Below, piece after piece: positions 18,430-32,371 of a DNA stretch of 64,000 nucleotides. Source of the stretch: Enterococcus durans NBRC 100479 = LMG 10746 (lineage in GTDB: Bacteria > Bacillota > Bacilli > Lactobacillales > Enterococcaceae). The translations under genes were made by a program, and so were the position numbers. The stretch lies in NCBI RefSeq assembly GCF_001544215.1, contig NZ_BCQB01000001.1, forward strand, positions 1 to 64,000. Reading direction: 5' to 3'. Numbering within the stretch: position 1 is the stretch's first letter; each line of letters opens with the position of its first letter. Under the pieces are notes generated by a model that ran no database searches, was not told where the DNA came from, and saw only the letters and a list, made by a program, of their open reading frames with translations.

Positions 18430-18879
18430 TTAGATCATCAGTTCCAAAGTGACTTGATCACGTAGCAACTCCCCATTTTCATAGATGGGTTCAGGATAGT
18501 TTTTGACAAAATAGTCGATATCCCTAGAAACTTCCACAAATCCAACTTTTTTATAAAGATGGAGGGCAGCAGACGACACACTACCTGTCCGAATGATTAT
18601 TTTATTTTGGGCGTTTTTACCCTCTCTAAGGTGTTTGATCGCGTGAAGCAATAATTGACGGCCAATTCCTCTTCCTTGCTCGCTAGGGGCAACAGCAACG
18701 TTCATGATCTCATATTCTGTCTTTCTAGTATCGTACACGATGACCCCTTTTATTTCATCAGCTACTTACCAAACAAAGCCGGAGCCCATATCTACATACA
18801 TTTGGATTTTTTCTTTATCAGGATCTGCATCTAATAATAGCTCCCATGGAAGATGCTGCTTATCTAATGTGGTGAACAT
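18430..18879 (-). pseudogene. GNAT acetyltransferase interrupted by an in-frame stop
   Basis: From ATG 18879 (after AAGGAG) the frame reads FTTLDKQHLPWELLLDA and on to GSGFVW, then TAA at 18768-18766. It continues without any shift as VADEIKGVIVYDTRKTEYE and then the acetyl-CoA motif SEQGRGIGRQLL. The frame after the stop is fully conserved to 18430, so one C-to-T change (CAA to TAA) is the simplest cause. A shorter product from the GTG at 18738 would lack the first half of the fold. It lies 12 nt after the yidD stop, in the same transcript, and yidD is broken too. Confidence 0.85.
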
Positions 18880-18891
18880 ACCGTCTCCTTA

Positions 18892-19158
18892 CTATTTTTT
18901 ATAGTGTGGCATTTCCTTATCCTTTTTATTCCTTGTCAATTGGAATTTTAAAGGCACGTGATCGATACCACCTTTGACGAACGGATGACAGCGTAAAATG
19001 CGTGCTGTCCCCATCAGTGTCCCTTTCATCGCTCCATGCGACTGGATCGCTCGGATCATGTAATTTGAACAGGTAGGTTAATAACGGCAACTAGGAGGAA
19101 ATGCAGGGGAGATAAAGCGCTGATAAAAGCGAACGAGCCCAATCAACATTTTTTTCAT
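18892..19158 (-). pseudogene. yidD: YidD-like membrane protein insertion factor, interrupted by an in-frame stop
   Basis: ATG 19158 follows a perfect GGAGG. The frame reads [26 protein letters not shown], then TAA (19080-19078), then [19 protein letters not shown] in the same frame, ending at a TAG at 18892 (89 codons, the usual size). In YidD the motif is PxSCRFxPTCSxY; the stop falls exactly on the residue between CRY and PTC, normally an aromatic residue. One base change in a Tyr codon explains it. The protein normally helps membrane protein insertion with YidC and is not essential in known species. Confidence 0.88.
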
Positions 19159-19193
19159 ATTCTTTCCTCCATTTCTTTTCTACTTCAATAAAA

Positions 19194-19304
19194 AGCGGAG
19201 ACAAAAGTAGCGAACCTCAAAGAACAAGAAGGAACTTTCACTAACTGAGTTCATGATCTTTGAGATCTTCGTTCATTTCCGAAGAAATTACTTCTGTCCT
19301 CGCT
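19194..19304 (+). repeat. Diverged modular repeat, copy R4
   Basis: The ends AGCGGAGACAAAAGTA and TTACTTCTGTCCTCGCT form imperfect terminal inverted repeats of the same kind as the other copies. The inner part is a separate hairpin (CTCAAAGA...TCTTTGAG). It lies between epuA and yidD. Confidence 0.55.
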
Positions 19305-19388
19305 ATTTAGTCTAATTTAATAAGGGGAATACAGGTGGTCTTTACTCAACCTTTTTTTGCCTAACTTTATTTAGGACGAACGAAACAA

Positions 19389-19430
19389 AGGGTTGCTTAA
19401 AATAGCTATATCAGCGATTTTAAGAACCCT
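19389..19430 (-). terminator. Stem-loop downstream of murA-epuA
   Basis: AGGGTT-GCTTAAAAT pairs with ATTTTAAG-AACCCT. The leftward RNA goes on with TTTGTTT; on the other side there is a clean T6 run. It is the likely end of the murA-epuA transcript. Confidence 0.6.
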
Positions 19431-19467
19431 CTTTTTTACTTTAAAACGAACAATGTAAGATCAGTCT

Positions 19468-19644
19468 TCAACTAAAAAAATCTCGAATATGAAGCCATAA
19501 GCTTGGTTGAAAAACTTTAAGCGGATTGCCTTCACCAATCACTCCGTACCCGATCATCGTACCGGCAATAAAAAGGAGAATCAATAATAAGACAACGAGC
19601 AGTATCTTGACCAAGCTGACTAAAATATAGCGTTGTGTACTCAT
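19468..19644 (-). CDS. epuA: EpuA-like small membrane protein (annotated in relatives as RNA polymerase subunit beta-like)
   Basis: A 58-residue protein with one membrane helix (ILVSLVKILLVVLLLILLF) followed by the family signature GTMIGYGVIGEGNPLKVF and a short amphipathic end. This matches the EpuA family next to murA in Lactobacillales, which databases often mislabel as RNA polymerase beta. The role is unknown; in pneumococcus the gene sits by epuA/endA. The start at 19644 follows AAGGACG. It begins 12 nt after the murA stop, so the two are one unit. Confidence 0.8.
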   Translation of the reverse strand: MSTQRYILVSLVKILLVVLLLILLFIAGTMIGYGVIGEGNPLKVFQPSLWLHIRDFFS

Positions 19645-19656
19645 CTAACCACGTCC

Positions 19657-20958
19657 TTAAGCAATCGTTTGTGCTGTCTTATCAGCAGTTACTTGGTTAC
19701 TCTCAACACGTTCAACATCCGCACCTAATTGTTGCAATTTGATATGGAAGTTATAATAGCCACGATCTAAGTATTTTAGATTACGAACACGTGTGATCCC
19801 GTTTGCTTTCAAGCCAGCTAATACTAAAGCTGCTGCTGCACGCAAGTCAGTTGCATACACTTCTGCACCTTGTAACTCATGGTTTCCATCCATGATGGCT
19901 ACATTGCCGTCGATTTTTACATGTGCATTCATTCGACGCATTTCTTCTAAATGTTGGAAACGATTTTCAAAAACTGTTTCCGTCACCATGCTTGTACCTT
20001 CAGCAACTAATTGGATTGCTGTCATTTGTGCTTGCATATCTGTAGGAAATCCAGGGTGAGGCATTGTTTTTACATCTGTAGGCAAGATATGTTTTGGTCC
20101 AATGACACGGATCCCGCCTTCTTCTTCAGTGATCTTAGCACCCATTTCGATCAATTTAGAGATCAATGGTCGGTTGTGTTCTGAGATAGCGTCAGCGATC
20201 AAAACATTTCCTTCAGTCATTGCAGCGGCTACCATGAATGTGCCTGCTTCAATACGGTCTTGTACGATTGAATGTTTCACAGCATGAAGATGTTCAACAC
20301 CTTCGATACGCATCGTTTCTGTTCCAGCACCGTAAACATTGGCGCCCATTTTATTTAAAATATTGGCAAGGTCAACGATTTCTGGTTCACGTGCTACGTT
20401 TTCAATGATTGTTGTTCCTTTTGCTTTTACAGCTGCCATCATGATATTTTGAGTTGCTCCAACACTAGGAAAGTCCAAATAGATCGTGTTACCGATCAAT
20501 TGATCTGCAATAGCTTCGATATAGCCGTTCTTTTGGATGATTTTAGCTCCTAATGCTTGGAATCCTTTTAGGTGCAGATCAATTGGACGTTTACCAATTG
20601 CACATCCTCCTGGCATAGCTACTTTCGCATGACCATTTCTTGCAAGCAATGGTCCCATTACAACGATCGAAGCACGCATTTGGCTAACATATTCATAAGG
20701 TGCTTCAATTTCTAACTGTCTTGAGGCATCAAGTGTTACTTGATTCATTTCTTCATCAAACGCTACATCGACATTTAAATGACGAATCACTTGATTCATC
20801 GTGAAAACGTCAGAAAGAATAGGAACATTATTTAATACGGTTGTTCCCTCTTCTGCCAATAAACTAGCAGCTAAAATAGGTAAAACCGCATTTTTAGCTC
20901 CTTCGATTTTTACTGTTCCATTTAATTGATTGCCACCTTTTACGATGATCTCTTCCAT
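19657..20958 (-). CDS. murA: UDP-N-acetylglucosamine 1-carboxyvinyltransferase MurA
   Basis: MurA transfers enolpyruvate from PEP to UDP-GlcNAc, the first committed step of peptidoglycan synthesis. The 433-residue protein shows [16 protein letters not shown] near the start (the Lys-Asn pair that binds substrate) and the active-site Cys loop [13 protein letters not shown] (the fosfomycin target). It ends with the [15 protein letters not shown] region. I chose ATG 20958 (MEEIIVKGG), which follows a GGGGGG site, over an in-frame start 42 nt further upstream. Gene order atpC - DUF1146 - murA - epuA is standard for the group (murAA type). Confidence 0.95.
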   Translation of the reverse strand: MEEIIVKGGNQLNGTVKIEGAKNAVLPILAASLLAEEGTTVLNNVPILSDVFTMNQVIRHLNVDVAFDEEMNQVTLDASRQLEIEAPYEYVSQMRASIVVMGPLLARNGHAKVAMPGGCAIGKRPIDLHLKGFQALGAKIIQKNGYIEAIADQLIGNTIYLDFPSVGATQNIMMAAVKAKGTTIIENVAREPEIVDLANILNKMGANVYGAGTETMRIEGVEHLHAVKHSIVQDRIEAGTFMVAAAMTEGNVLIADAISEHNRPLISKLIEMGAKITEEEGGIRVIGPKHILPTDVKTMPHPGFPTDMQAQMTAIQLVAEGTSMVTETVFENRFQHLEEMRRMNAHVKIDGNVAIMDGNHELQGAEVYATDLRAAAALVLAGLKANGITRVRNLKYLDRGYYNFHIKLQQLGADVERVESNQVTADKTAQTIA

Positions 20959-21046
20959 GTTGTTCCCCCCAAAAAATTCCAATGAGCTACAGTTGCTCAA
21001 AATCTTTTCTATTATATCATTTCTTCTTTTAAAATAGTACCTTTTT

Positions 21047-21283
21047 TTAAAATAATAGGCTAACGAAAAGGTTGCGACACAAAGCGATGATCTCTAAGAA
21101 AAAATTACTCGCCGTATACCCTAAAAAAATAGAAAAAAGTACAATCGTCATGCGAATCTGTGTATTATGCATCGCTCTAAAAAAGGTTTCGATGCGCAAA
21201 GAACGTAAAGACCAAAAAGCTAAATAAATGAATGCTAAGTGGCTAACAATTCGGATAATCGCATCAATTCCGTATACTTGCAT
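21047..21283 (-). CDS. DUF1146 (YwzB-like) membrane protein
   Basis: A 78-residue protein with two membrane segments (about 13-28 and 42-62) and the family pattern SLRSLRIE...[18 protein letters not shown]. YwzB/DUF1146 proteins are encoded between the atp operon and murA in most Firmicutes, and no function is established. Repeat copy R5 lies between atpC and this gene, so it is cut off from the atp transcript. Confidence 0.82.
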   Translation of the reverse strand: MQVYGIDAIIRIVSHLAFIYLAFWSLRSLRIETFFRAMHNTQIRMTIVLFSIFLGYTASNFFLEIIALCRNLFVSLLF

Positions 21284-21418
21284 AGCTACGTCCTTTCTAA
21301 CAATTGTTTTTTTACGATAACTAACAAAACGATGATACCATAAATTGGAAGAATAGAGAAATTATTGATTGCAAAAAGTATAATTTTTTTGTTTTTTTCT
21401 TGACAAATTTCAAGAAAT

Positions 21419-21515
21419 GAATGTGGGACAAATCTAAAAATCAAGTTTGCCACAGACTCTAATTCCTAATAAACGGTGTCTAAAAGTCAGGTTTTTCGGA
21501 AATTTCAAAAAAGAG
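21419..21515 (+). repeat. Dispersed modular repeat, copy R5a (type B)
   Basis: It begins GAATGTGGGACAAATCTAAA and continues with the AGACTC, CTAATAAACGGTGTCTAAAAG and TTTTTCGGAAATTTCAAAAA blocks shared with R2. The first 50 nt also match, inverted, the end of R8 (36545-36596). Confidence 0.8.
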
Positions 21516-21580
21516 CATGGTGAACATATAGAAAGACGTTTATCCAATACTTTACATCTCATGTTACTTTTCTTTTAAAT

Positions 21581-21627
21581 AAAAAAAGAACGTGGACAAA
21601 AGTAACAAATACTTTTGTCCACGTTCT
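21581..21627 (-). terminator. Terminator of the atp operon, formed by repeat R5b
   Basis: AGAACGTGGACAAAAGTA (21587-21604) pairs with TACTTTTGTCCACGTTCT (21610-21627) without a mismatch; the loop is 5 nt. The leftward RNA enters seven Ts. It lies 126 nt past the atpC stop. Confidence 0.85.
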
Positions 21628-21745
21628 AATACGAATAAACAATCAGAGCAGAAAACACTTGGAAAAGCAATCTGAAATTCACAAAATCTAAAAAATCGAG
21701 TTTCGCAATTTTCTTCTTGATCCCTTAGCACTCCTGTCTCGATTA
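21587..21745 (+). repeat. Dispersed modular repeat, copy R5b (type A, diverged)
   Basis: The left end is a perfect 18-bp hairpin. Then come the ACGAATAAAC core, the GAGCAGAA block, the AATTCACAAAA...GCAATTTT middle and a right end CTCCTGTCTCG. It directly follows a type B copy, so the two types lie in tandem. Confidence 0.8.
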
Positions 21746-21752
21746 TTTATGA

Positions 21753-22175
21753 CTATGAATGTTTTGAAACCTTGATTCGGTTGATTGCACGATGCAAAGC
21801 AACGGTTGCACGTTTCAATTCATTTGTATCTTCTTTTTCTTTTGCTTCTTCAATTTGTCGTTCCGCACGTTGTTTTGCTCTTTCCGCACGAGAAACATCG
21901 ATATCACGTTCACGTTCCGCACTATCGGCTACGATAGAAACAACGTTATCACGTACTTCCATGATCCCGCCATTTACTGCGATCCAGTCGACATGCGTAT
22001 CGGAGTCAGTTCTTTTTATACGAACTTCATCGATCGTTAAAGGAACGATTATGGGCGCATGTTTAGGTAGAATACCGAGTTCGCCGGCTGTTGTGCGTGC
22101 AACTACGATCGCTGCATGGTGATCATAGACCAAACCGTCAGGAGTAACCACGTTAACTGTTAAATATTGATCCAT
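21753..22175 (-). CDS. atpC: ATP synthase F1 subunit epsilon
   Basis: The epsilon subunit is part of the central rotor stalk and inhibits ATP hydrolysis. The 140-residue protein has the N-terminal beta-sandwich ([30 protein letters not shown]) and a C-terminal two-helix hairpin rich in Arg, Glu and Ala ([19 protein letters not shown]). Last gene of the operon, 13 nt after atpD. Confidence 0.95.
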   Translation of the reverse strand: MDQYLTVNVVTPDGLVYDHHAAIVVARTTAGELGILPKHAPIIVPLTIDEVRIKRTDSDTHVDWIAVNGGIMEVRDNVVSIVADSAERERDIDVSRAERAKQRAERQIEEAKEKEDTNELKRATVALHRAINRIKVSKHS

Positions 22176-22188
22176 GGGGCACCCCTTT

Positions 22189-24520
<2,332 letters not shown>

Positions 24521-24533
24521 TCATCTCACCTCA

Positions 24534-26099
<1,566 letters not shown>

Positions 26100-26112
26100 C
26101 TACCTCTTTGTA

Positions 26113-26655
26113 CTATCTATTTAATTGACTACGCATTTTTTCTAATTGCGTGCGAATGCTTCCGTCGATCACTCGATGGTTGGCTTCAACAATTGCCCCA
26201 CCAATAATAGATGAATCAACGATTTCTTTTAATTCAACTGTTTGATAGTCCATTGTTTTTGCAACATTCTTTTCTAAATTTTGTAACTGTTCCTCAGAAA
26301 GCGGTACTGCTGTTTTTACACTACCTAAAAGTAGTCCTTTATGTTCGTTATAACGATGTTCGTATTCATCGATCATAAAGGTTAGATCAGACATTCGATT
26401 GTAATTGTAAACAACTTCTAAAAAGTTTTTCACAGTGCCTTCGAAGCCTGCAACAAGTTTATCCATAATTAGACGTTTTTCATGAGGTTCTAAGCGGACA
26501 TCACTAAGCAGGTTTCCTAATTCTGGAACTTCTGCATAGATTTGTCGCAAACTTAATAACTCTTGGTAAATTTCTTCCGCACGATTTGAATCGATCGCCA
26601 GTTCAAACAATGCTTTACCATAGCGTCTGCCTACAGTATATTTATCTAGTTTCAT
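26113..26655 (-). CDS. atpH: ATP synthase F1 subunit delta
   Basis: Delta connects the peripheral stalk to the top of F1. The 180-residue protein has the N-terminal helical bundle (YTVGRRYGKALFELA) and the C-terminal signature (DSSIIGGAIVEANHRVIDGSIRTQL in shortened form IVDSSIIGGAIVE). Its start overlaps the atpF stop by 14 nt, so the two are coupled. Confidence 0.95.
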   Translation of the reverse strand: MKLDKYTVGRRYGKALFELAIDSNRAEEIYQELLSLRQIYAEVPELGNLLSDVRLEPHEKRLIMDKLVAGFEGTVKNFLEVVYNYNRMSDLTFMIDEYEHRYNEHKGLLLGSVKTAVPLSEEQLQNLEKNVAKTMDYQTVELKEIVDSSIIGGAIVEANHRVIDGSIRTQLEKMRSQLNR

Positions 26656-27166
26656 TTGAAGAACCTAGACCTTCGATATATTGATTGATTAAAGATTCGT
26701 GCATTTCTGGAGAAAGTTCTTTGTTCAAGATTTTTGCCGCAATTTGAAGAGATAGATCAGCTACATCGTCTTTCACAGAGTTTAAAGCTGAGTCACGTTC
26801 TAATGTGATATCGGCTTGCGCTTTGCTTTTTAGACGAGCTACTTCTTCTTGCGTATCCTTCAAAATATTTTGACGGATTAATTCTCCACTTTCTTTCGCA
26901 TTTTTAATGATATCAGCTGCATCTGAACGAGACGCTAACAATTGTTGTTCACGTTCTTGTTCCATTTTTGCTGATTTGATGCGAGATTGTTCGGCAGAAT
27001 CTAAATCATTGGCGATCTTATCTTCACGTTTTTTCAAAATATCGCTGATTGGGCCCCAAGCAAAATGCTTTAGTAGGGCCAGTAGTATCAAAAATGAGCC
27101 GCTGACAACGATGATATTACCTAACATCGGATTACCAACTTCTGCAATTGCCAATTGATTCAGCAT
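26642..27166 (-). CDS. atpF: ATP synthase Fo subunit b
   Basis: Subunit b forms the peripheral stalk. The 174 residues have one N-terminal membrane helix (about 18-37, NIIVVSGSFLILLALLKHFA) and a long charged coiled coil (KREDKIANDLDSAEQSRIKS onward) reaching up to delta. It starts 193 nt downstream of atpE, an unusually wide gap for this operon, and overlaps atpH. Confidence 0.95.
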   Translation of the reverse strand: MLNQLAIAEVGNPMLGNIIVVSGSFLILLALLKHFAWGPISDILKKREDKIANDLDSAEQSRIKSAKMEQEREQQLLASRSDAADIIKNAKESGELIRQNILKDTQEEVARLKSKAQADITLERDSALNSVKDDVADLSLQIAAKILNKELSPEMHESLINQYIEGLGSSNETR

Positions 27167-27317
27167 AGGCTAGCCTTCCTTTCTTTCAGGTGTTTCTAAC
27201 TGGTGTAAAGGATGCGTCTCTCATTTAAGAAATTCGTCTTCCTAAACGCCTTTTTCTAATTTTATGAAGAAACTTTTTTAGTTTTTCTACATCTTTTTCA
27301 ATTCACTGCAATGAAAA

Positions 27318-27345
27318 GAGGATTAGTGACATGCGTCCCATCCTC
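27318..27345 (-). promoter_or_regulatory. Stem-loop between atpE and atpF
   Basis: GAGGAT and ATCCTC pair, with an inner GAC/GTC pair, 15 nt past the atpE stop. The following leftward RNA has only a weak CTTTTC tract. It may act as an mRNA-stabilising end or a partial terminator, which would favour subunit c over the stalk subunits. Confidence 0.5.
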
Positions 27346-27359
27346 ATTGAGTAAATTTA

Positions 27360-28339
<980 letters not shown>

Positions 28340-28471
28340 TCCATTTCACCTCTTTTCCCTGAAATTCACATAAAATCAAATTCATGTGTACATCTGGTTT
28401 TTCTAAATCGTTTTCTAACCAAACGGTATCATACCACCATGAAACAGAAAATTCAAAACATTTTCATGAAA

Positions 28472-28540
28472 ATTAGACACTTTTTTATTTCAGTCAAAAA
28501 ATGTCTAAATCTCAAAGAAATCCATCGTGGTATTATACAG
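28472..28540 (-). promoter_or_regulatory. Candidate promoter and leader hairpin of the atp operon
   Basis: Read leftward, a TATAAT box lies at 28537-28532 with no clear -35. It is followed by a stem (TTTAGACA with TGTCTAA, about 28472-28506). About 190 nt of untranslated leader separate it from atpB. The 300-nt gap 28340-28640 holds nothing else that I recognise. Confidence 0.45.
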
Positions 28541-28640
28541 AAAAAACCTGTAATAATCATGCTTTATCAGATTAAATGCTAACAAATTTTATCATTAAGT
28601 AAAACTAAAAGCACCGAATATGCGAAAAAGGATAATGAAA

Positions 28641-29105
28641 TTATCTAGAGAAATTTTTTAATGTTCGATCAATTTGACGATCCACATCTTTTCTCTTCAA
28701 GTCTTCTCGCTTGTCATACGATTTTTTCCCTTTCGCAAGCCCAATGAGGACTTTTGCGTATCCATTGCGTAAGTATACTTTCAACGGTACGATCGTGACC
28801 CCAGTATTTTTCGTTTCATTTTCAAGACGTGCAATCTGTTTCTTGTGGAGTAACAGTTTTCTTGTCCGTAATGGATCATGATTGAAAATATTTCCTTGTT
28901 CATAGGGGCTGATATGCACATTGTGCATATACGCTTCCCCATTGCGTACTCGGACAAACCCATCTTTAAGATTGATCCGACTGTTCCGAATAGATTTTAT
29001 CTCTGTTCCTTGCAATACCATTCCAGCTTCCATTGTGTCGATGATCGAATAATCGTGGCGAGCTTTTTTATTTTGCGCGATCAGTTTCCCCTCGCCTTTT
29101 GGCAT
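28641..29105 (-). CDS. smpB: SsrA-binding protein SmpB
   Basis: SmpB binds tmRNA and takes it to stalled ribosomes. The 154-residue protein has the family core: [40 protein letters not shown], and the basic C-terminal tail [18 protein letters not shown], which enters the empty mRNA channel. It follows rnr by 27 nt. The secG-est-rnr-smpB order is classical in Firmicutes. The ssrA gene is not seen in this window. Confidence 0.96.
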   Translation of the reverse strand: MPKGEGKLIAQNKKARHDYSIIDTMEAGMVLQGTEIKSIRNSRINLKDGFVRVRNGEAYMHNVHISPYEQGNIFNHDPLRTRKLLLHKKQIARLENETKNTGVTIVPLKVYLRNGYAKVLIGLAKGKKSYDKREDLKRKDVDRQIDRTLKNFSR

Positions 29106-29132
29106 AGTTCATTCCTCCAAACGAATAACTTG

Positions 29133-31496
29133 TTATTTTTTCTTCTTTTTCTTTTTGATTCCTTTATAAAAAGGTTTTTTCCCTTTTTTACCTGTGGTTG
29201 ATTTCGCATTTTTACGATCGTTCGTGCGCGGATTCTTTTTCCCTTTTTTATCCGAACGTTCGCTATTTCTATTTTGTCGGCTCACGGGTCTACCTTTTCG
29301 CTGAGTTTTAGGTCGTTCAAGGGATGCTACTTCTTCCGCAGATACGAGTTCAAAATCAACTGCTCGTTCATCTGGATCAGCTTTCGTGACTTTGACACGA
29401 ACTTTCTGACCAATTTTGAAAGTCAACCCAGTTCGTTCCCCAACTAAAGCTAAGTGATTTTCGATGAAGTGGAAATAATCCTGTTTCAATTCATTGATAT
29501 GGATCAATCCTTCTACCGTATTCGGCAATTCGATAAATAAGCCAAACTTGACAACCGAACTGATGATGCCGTCGAATTCTTCTCCGACTTTATCCATCAT
29601 GAATTCAGCTTTCTTCATTGAATCGACTTCACGTTCCGCTTCTACCGCGCGACGTTCCATTTTCGAACTGTGGTCTGCGATCTCAGGTAACTCGCCTTCC
29701 CAATATGTTTTGTTTGTATCACTAGCATCTTGTCCGTACGAACGGATCAAACGATGGACGATCAGATCGGGATATCGTCTGATTGGCGAAGTAAAGTGTG
29801 TATAGTATTCTGCTGCTAACCCATAGTGTCCAAAATTGTCTTCTGAGTAACGTGCCTGTTGCATGCTTCTCAATAGCATTGTATTGATCACTGCAGATTC
29901 TGGTCTATCTTCTACATGCTCGATGACTTTTTGTAAATCTTTTGGTGTAATCGAACCTTTTGTTCCTTGAACGACGATTCCTAAAGCCGAAGCAAAATCA
30001 AAGAACCGTTGCATTTTTTCTTCTTTCGGTTGTTCATGGATCCGATAAATGAATGGAAAATGCTGCTTATAGAAGTGTTCTGCGACAGTTTCATTTGCTG
30101 CCAACATAAAGGACTCGATCAATCGTTCCCCTACTCCTCGGCTGCGCAATTGGATATCCATTGGATGTCCATCTGGGTCTACTAGTATTTTTGCTTCACG
30201 GTCTTCAAAGGAGATCGCACCACGACGGATCCGCATCTCTTCAAGAATATCATGCAGCTCTTTCATTTCTTGGAACATCGGTACGAGTTGTTCATAGCGT
30301 TCCATGACCGCTTCATCTTGTTCCTCTAAGATTTGGTTGACAGCTGTATAGGTCATACGTTCGGTAGTTTGGATCACACTAGGAAAAATCTCATGAGAAA
30401 TCACCTTTCCAGTCGGATCGATCTCCATCTCACAACTCATCGTCAATCTTGAAACATGAGGGTTCAAGGAACAGATACCATTTGAGAGTCGCTGAGGGAT
30501 CATTGGGATCACTCGATCGGTCAAGTAGACACTTGTTCCTCGTTCGTAGGCCTCACGGTCCAATTGGCTGCCTTGTGTCACATAATACGACACATCTGCA
30601 ATATGGACACCAAGAAAATAATTGCCATTTGCTCGTTTTTTTACAGTAACTGCATCATCTAGGTCTTTGGCATCTTCTCCATCGATCGTCACGATCAACT
30701 GATCTCTCAAGTCTTTACGACCGATTAGATCCTTCTCGCTGATCTCATCTGGTACATGGTCAGCTTCTGCTAAGACATCATCAGGAAATTGCGTAGGAAT
30801 ACCATTAGAGACCACAATGGATAAGATGTCCATACCTGGATCATTTTTATGCCCGATGACTTGTTTGATGATTCCTTCTAAACTTGTGGCGTAGTTTTTT
30901 TCTGGATAATGGGTCAATTCGACCATTACGATACTACCATCAACAGGACGGATTCCTTCTGCGGCAGCGTAGATTTTGAATTGATTCATTTTTTTATCTT
31001 TAGGGATAACTACACCATATAGATCTGTTTCTTTGATTTCTTCTTCGGGATAAGCAACGAATTCTCCAGCAAGTTGTGTAGTTGCTCTTTTGCGGATCTC
31101 GACTACTTTTCCTTCAGCTCCACGATCCATCGCTGTATCTGCGGTTTTGATGATATCGATTGCTACTGTATCCCCATCCATCGCATAACCCGTTGCCTCT
31201 TTAGGGATATAAATGTCGTCTTCTTCGGGATCGATCGTCACAAAACCAAAACCCCGTTCATTTGCCCGAAAGGTACCTTCTACTAAAATAGGCTGCAATG
31301 GTAATTTCACTTTTCCTTTTTTGGTAAAGACAACCGTTTGTTCTCTTTCCATCTGAGCGATCGTTTGTACAAGTAATTTGAAATCTTCACTTTTTTCCAG
31401 CCCTAGTCCTTGGGCGATTTCTTCCATTGAAAAACTTTTTTTGCGACTGCTTTCAATAAAGAAAATAATTTTTTCTTTCAACGTTTCTTTGGTCAT
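29133..31496 (-). CDS. rnr: Ribonuclease R
   Basis: RNase R is a processive 3'-to-5' exonuclease for structured RNA and tmRNA-tagged messages. The 787 residues have cold-shock domains (GFGFVTIDPEEDDIYIP, about 75-140), the RNB catalytic domain with the Asp cluster DGEDAKDLDDAV (about 272) and SYYVTQGS, an S1 domain (about 630-710, GIISSVVKFGLFIELPNTVE) and a Lys/Arg-rich tail of about 50 residues ending in poly-Lys. The start overlaps the est stop by 4 nt. Confidence 0.96.
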   Translation of the reverse strand: MTKETLKEKIIFFIESSRKKSFSMEEIAQGLGLEKSEDFKLLVQTIAQMEREQTVVFTKKGKVKLPLQPILVEGTFRANERGFGFVTIDPEEDDIYIPKEATGYAMDGDTVAIDIIKTADTAMDRGAEGKVVEIRKRATTQLAGEFVAYPEEEIKETDLYGVVIPKDKKMNQFKIYAAAEGIRPVDGSIVMVELTHYPEKNYATSLEGIIKQVIGHKNDPGMDILSIVVSNGIPTQFPDDVLAEADHVPDEISEKDLIGRKDLRDQLIVTIDGEDAKDLDDAVTVKKRANGNYFLGVHIADVSYYVTQGSQLDREAYERGTSVYLTDRVIPMIPQRLSNGICSLNPHVSRLTMSCEMEIDPTGKVISHEIFPSVIQTTERMTYTAVNQILEEQDEAVMERYEQLVPMFQEMKELHDILEEMRIRRGAISFEDREAKILVDPDGHPMDIQLRSRGVGERLIESFMLAANETVAEHFYKQHFPFIYRIHEQPKEEKMQRFFDFASALGIVVQGTKGSITPKDLQKVIEHVEDRPESAVINTMLLRSMQQARYSEDNFGHYGLAAEYYTHFTSPIRRYPDLIVHRLIRSYGQDASDTNKTYWEGELPEIADHSSKMERRAVEAEREVDSMKKAEFMMDKVGEEFDGIISSVVKFGLFIELPNTVEGLIHINELKQDYFHFIENHLALVGERTGLTFKIGQKVRVKVTKADPDERAVDFELVSAEEVASLERPKTQRKGRPVSRQNRNSERSDKKGKKNPRTNDRKNAKSTTGKKGKKPFYKGIKKKKKKK

Positions 31497-32254
31497 ATTG
31501 ATTCCTCATTCCAAGGTAGATTTTCTAAGAAATCCAACACATCTTTTTCGAGTATCCTTCTTGAATCACCTACAGTAATCACATGTTTACTGTTGGGATA
31601 CCATTGAAGTGTCACTCTTTTTTCAGCCATCTTTTTAGCGGTCTCAAACACACCATAGGGGTCGATCATTTCATCTTGCCCCGCTTGCGCCATAAAAATA
31701 GGCGATTGGATCTCAGAAAGTTTTCCTTCTGTAATTGTTGCCTGATTTTGGATTTCTTCTAATTGTCTGCGTATCATTGGTCTAAAACCTACTGTTGCAG
31801 CTTCGATTGCTTCATCTGACTGTCCAGCAAATTTCAATACTTGCCGAACGTATTTCTCAAAATTTTCTGGTACGTGATTTTCCACAGGAGAAATCGGCGA
31901 ACAGAAAAATCCTCCTCCGATCAAAGACTCATCTGCCAATGCACGAACAGCAAAAATTCCTCCCATTGATAAGCCAAATGCGGCGATTTGAGAAAAGCCT
32001 TCTGATTTTAAAAACTGAATCGCTTTTTGTGTGTCCTTCCACCAGTTCTCCGCTTTTTGAGATAAAATATCTTCAGGGTCCAGTGTTCCATGTCCTTCAA
32101 ATAAAGGAGCATAGACTGTATACTCAGATTTTTCCAAAAAACGGCAAAGCATTCGTACATCATTCGGACTCCCAGAATACGCATGTAATAAAAGCACGGC
32201 ACGTTTTCCATGCTTCCCATATAAGGGTTTTGGTAGACTTTTCATTTGGTTCAC
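31493..32254 (-). CDS. est: Carboxylesterase (alpha/beta hydrolase)
   Basis: A 253-residue hydrolase like the Geobacillus Est30/B. subtilis YvaK group encoded between secG and rnr. Catalytic Ser is in GLSMGG (about residue 98), Asp in GQDEMIDPYG and His in SKHVITVG. The substrate range is esters of short to medium acyl chains in studied relatives. The stop overlaps the rnr start. It has a clear GAGG ribosome site. In this genome it is separated from secG by repeat copy R6. Confidence 0.88.
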   Translation of the reverse strand: MNQMKSLPKPLYGKHGKRAVLLLHAYSGSPNDVRMLCRFLEKSEYTVYAPLFEGHGTLDPEDILSQKAENWWKDTQKAIQFLKSEGFSQIAAFGLSMGGIFAVRALADESLIGGGFFCSPISPVENHVPENFEKYVRQVLKFAGQSDEAIEAATVGFRPMIRRQLEEIQNQATITEGKLSEIQSPIFMAQAGQDEMIDPYGVFETAKKMAEKRVTLQWYPNSKHVITVGDSRRILEKDVLDFLENLPWNEESI

Positions 32255-32322
32255 CTCGTTCTCTTCATTTTACCATAGTTTCCATGAACCCTTCTCGTAA
32301 AACAGCTTTTCTAAAAAAGAAA

Positions 32323-32354
32323 AAAAGAGCCGTGACATCCGCCGCTGCTCTTTT
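32323..32354 (-). terminator. Possible terminator upstream of est
   Basis: AAAAGAGC pairs with GCTCTTTT around a GC-rich loop. The leftward RNA enters a long T-rich stretch. It would reduce secG transcripts reaching est, so est may have its own promoter between here and its start. Confidence 0.5.
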
Positions 32355-32371
32355 CTGGTTCATTCATCATT

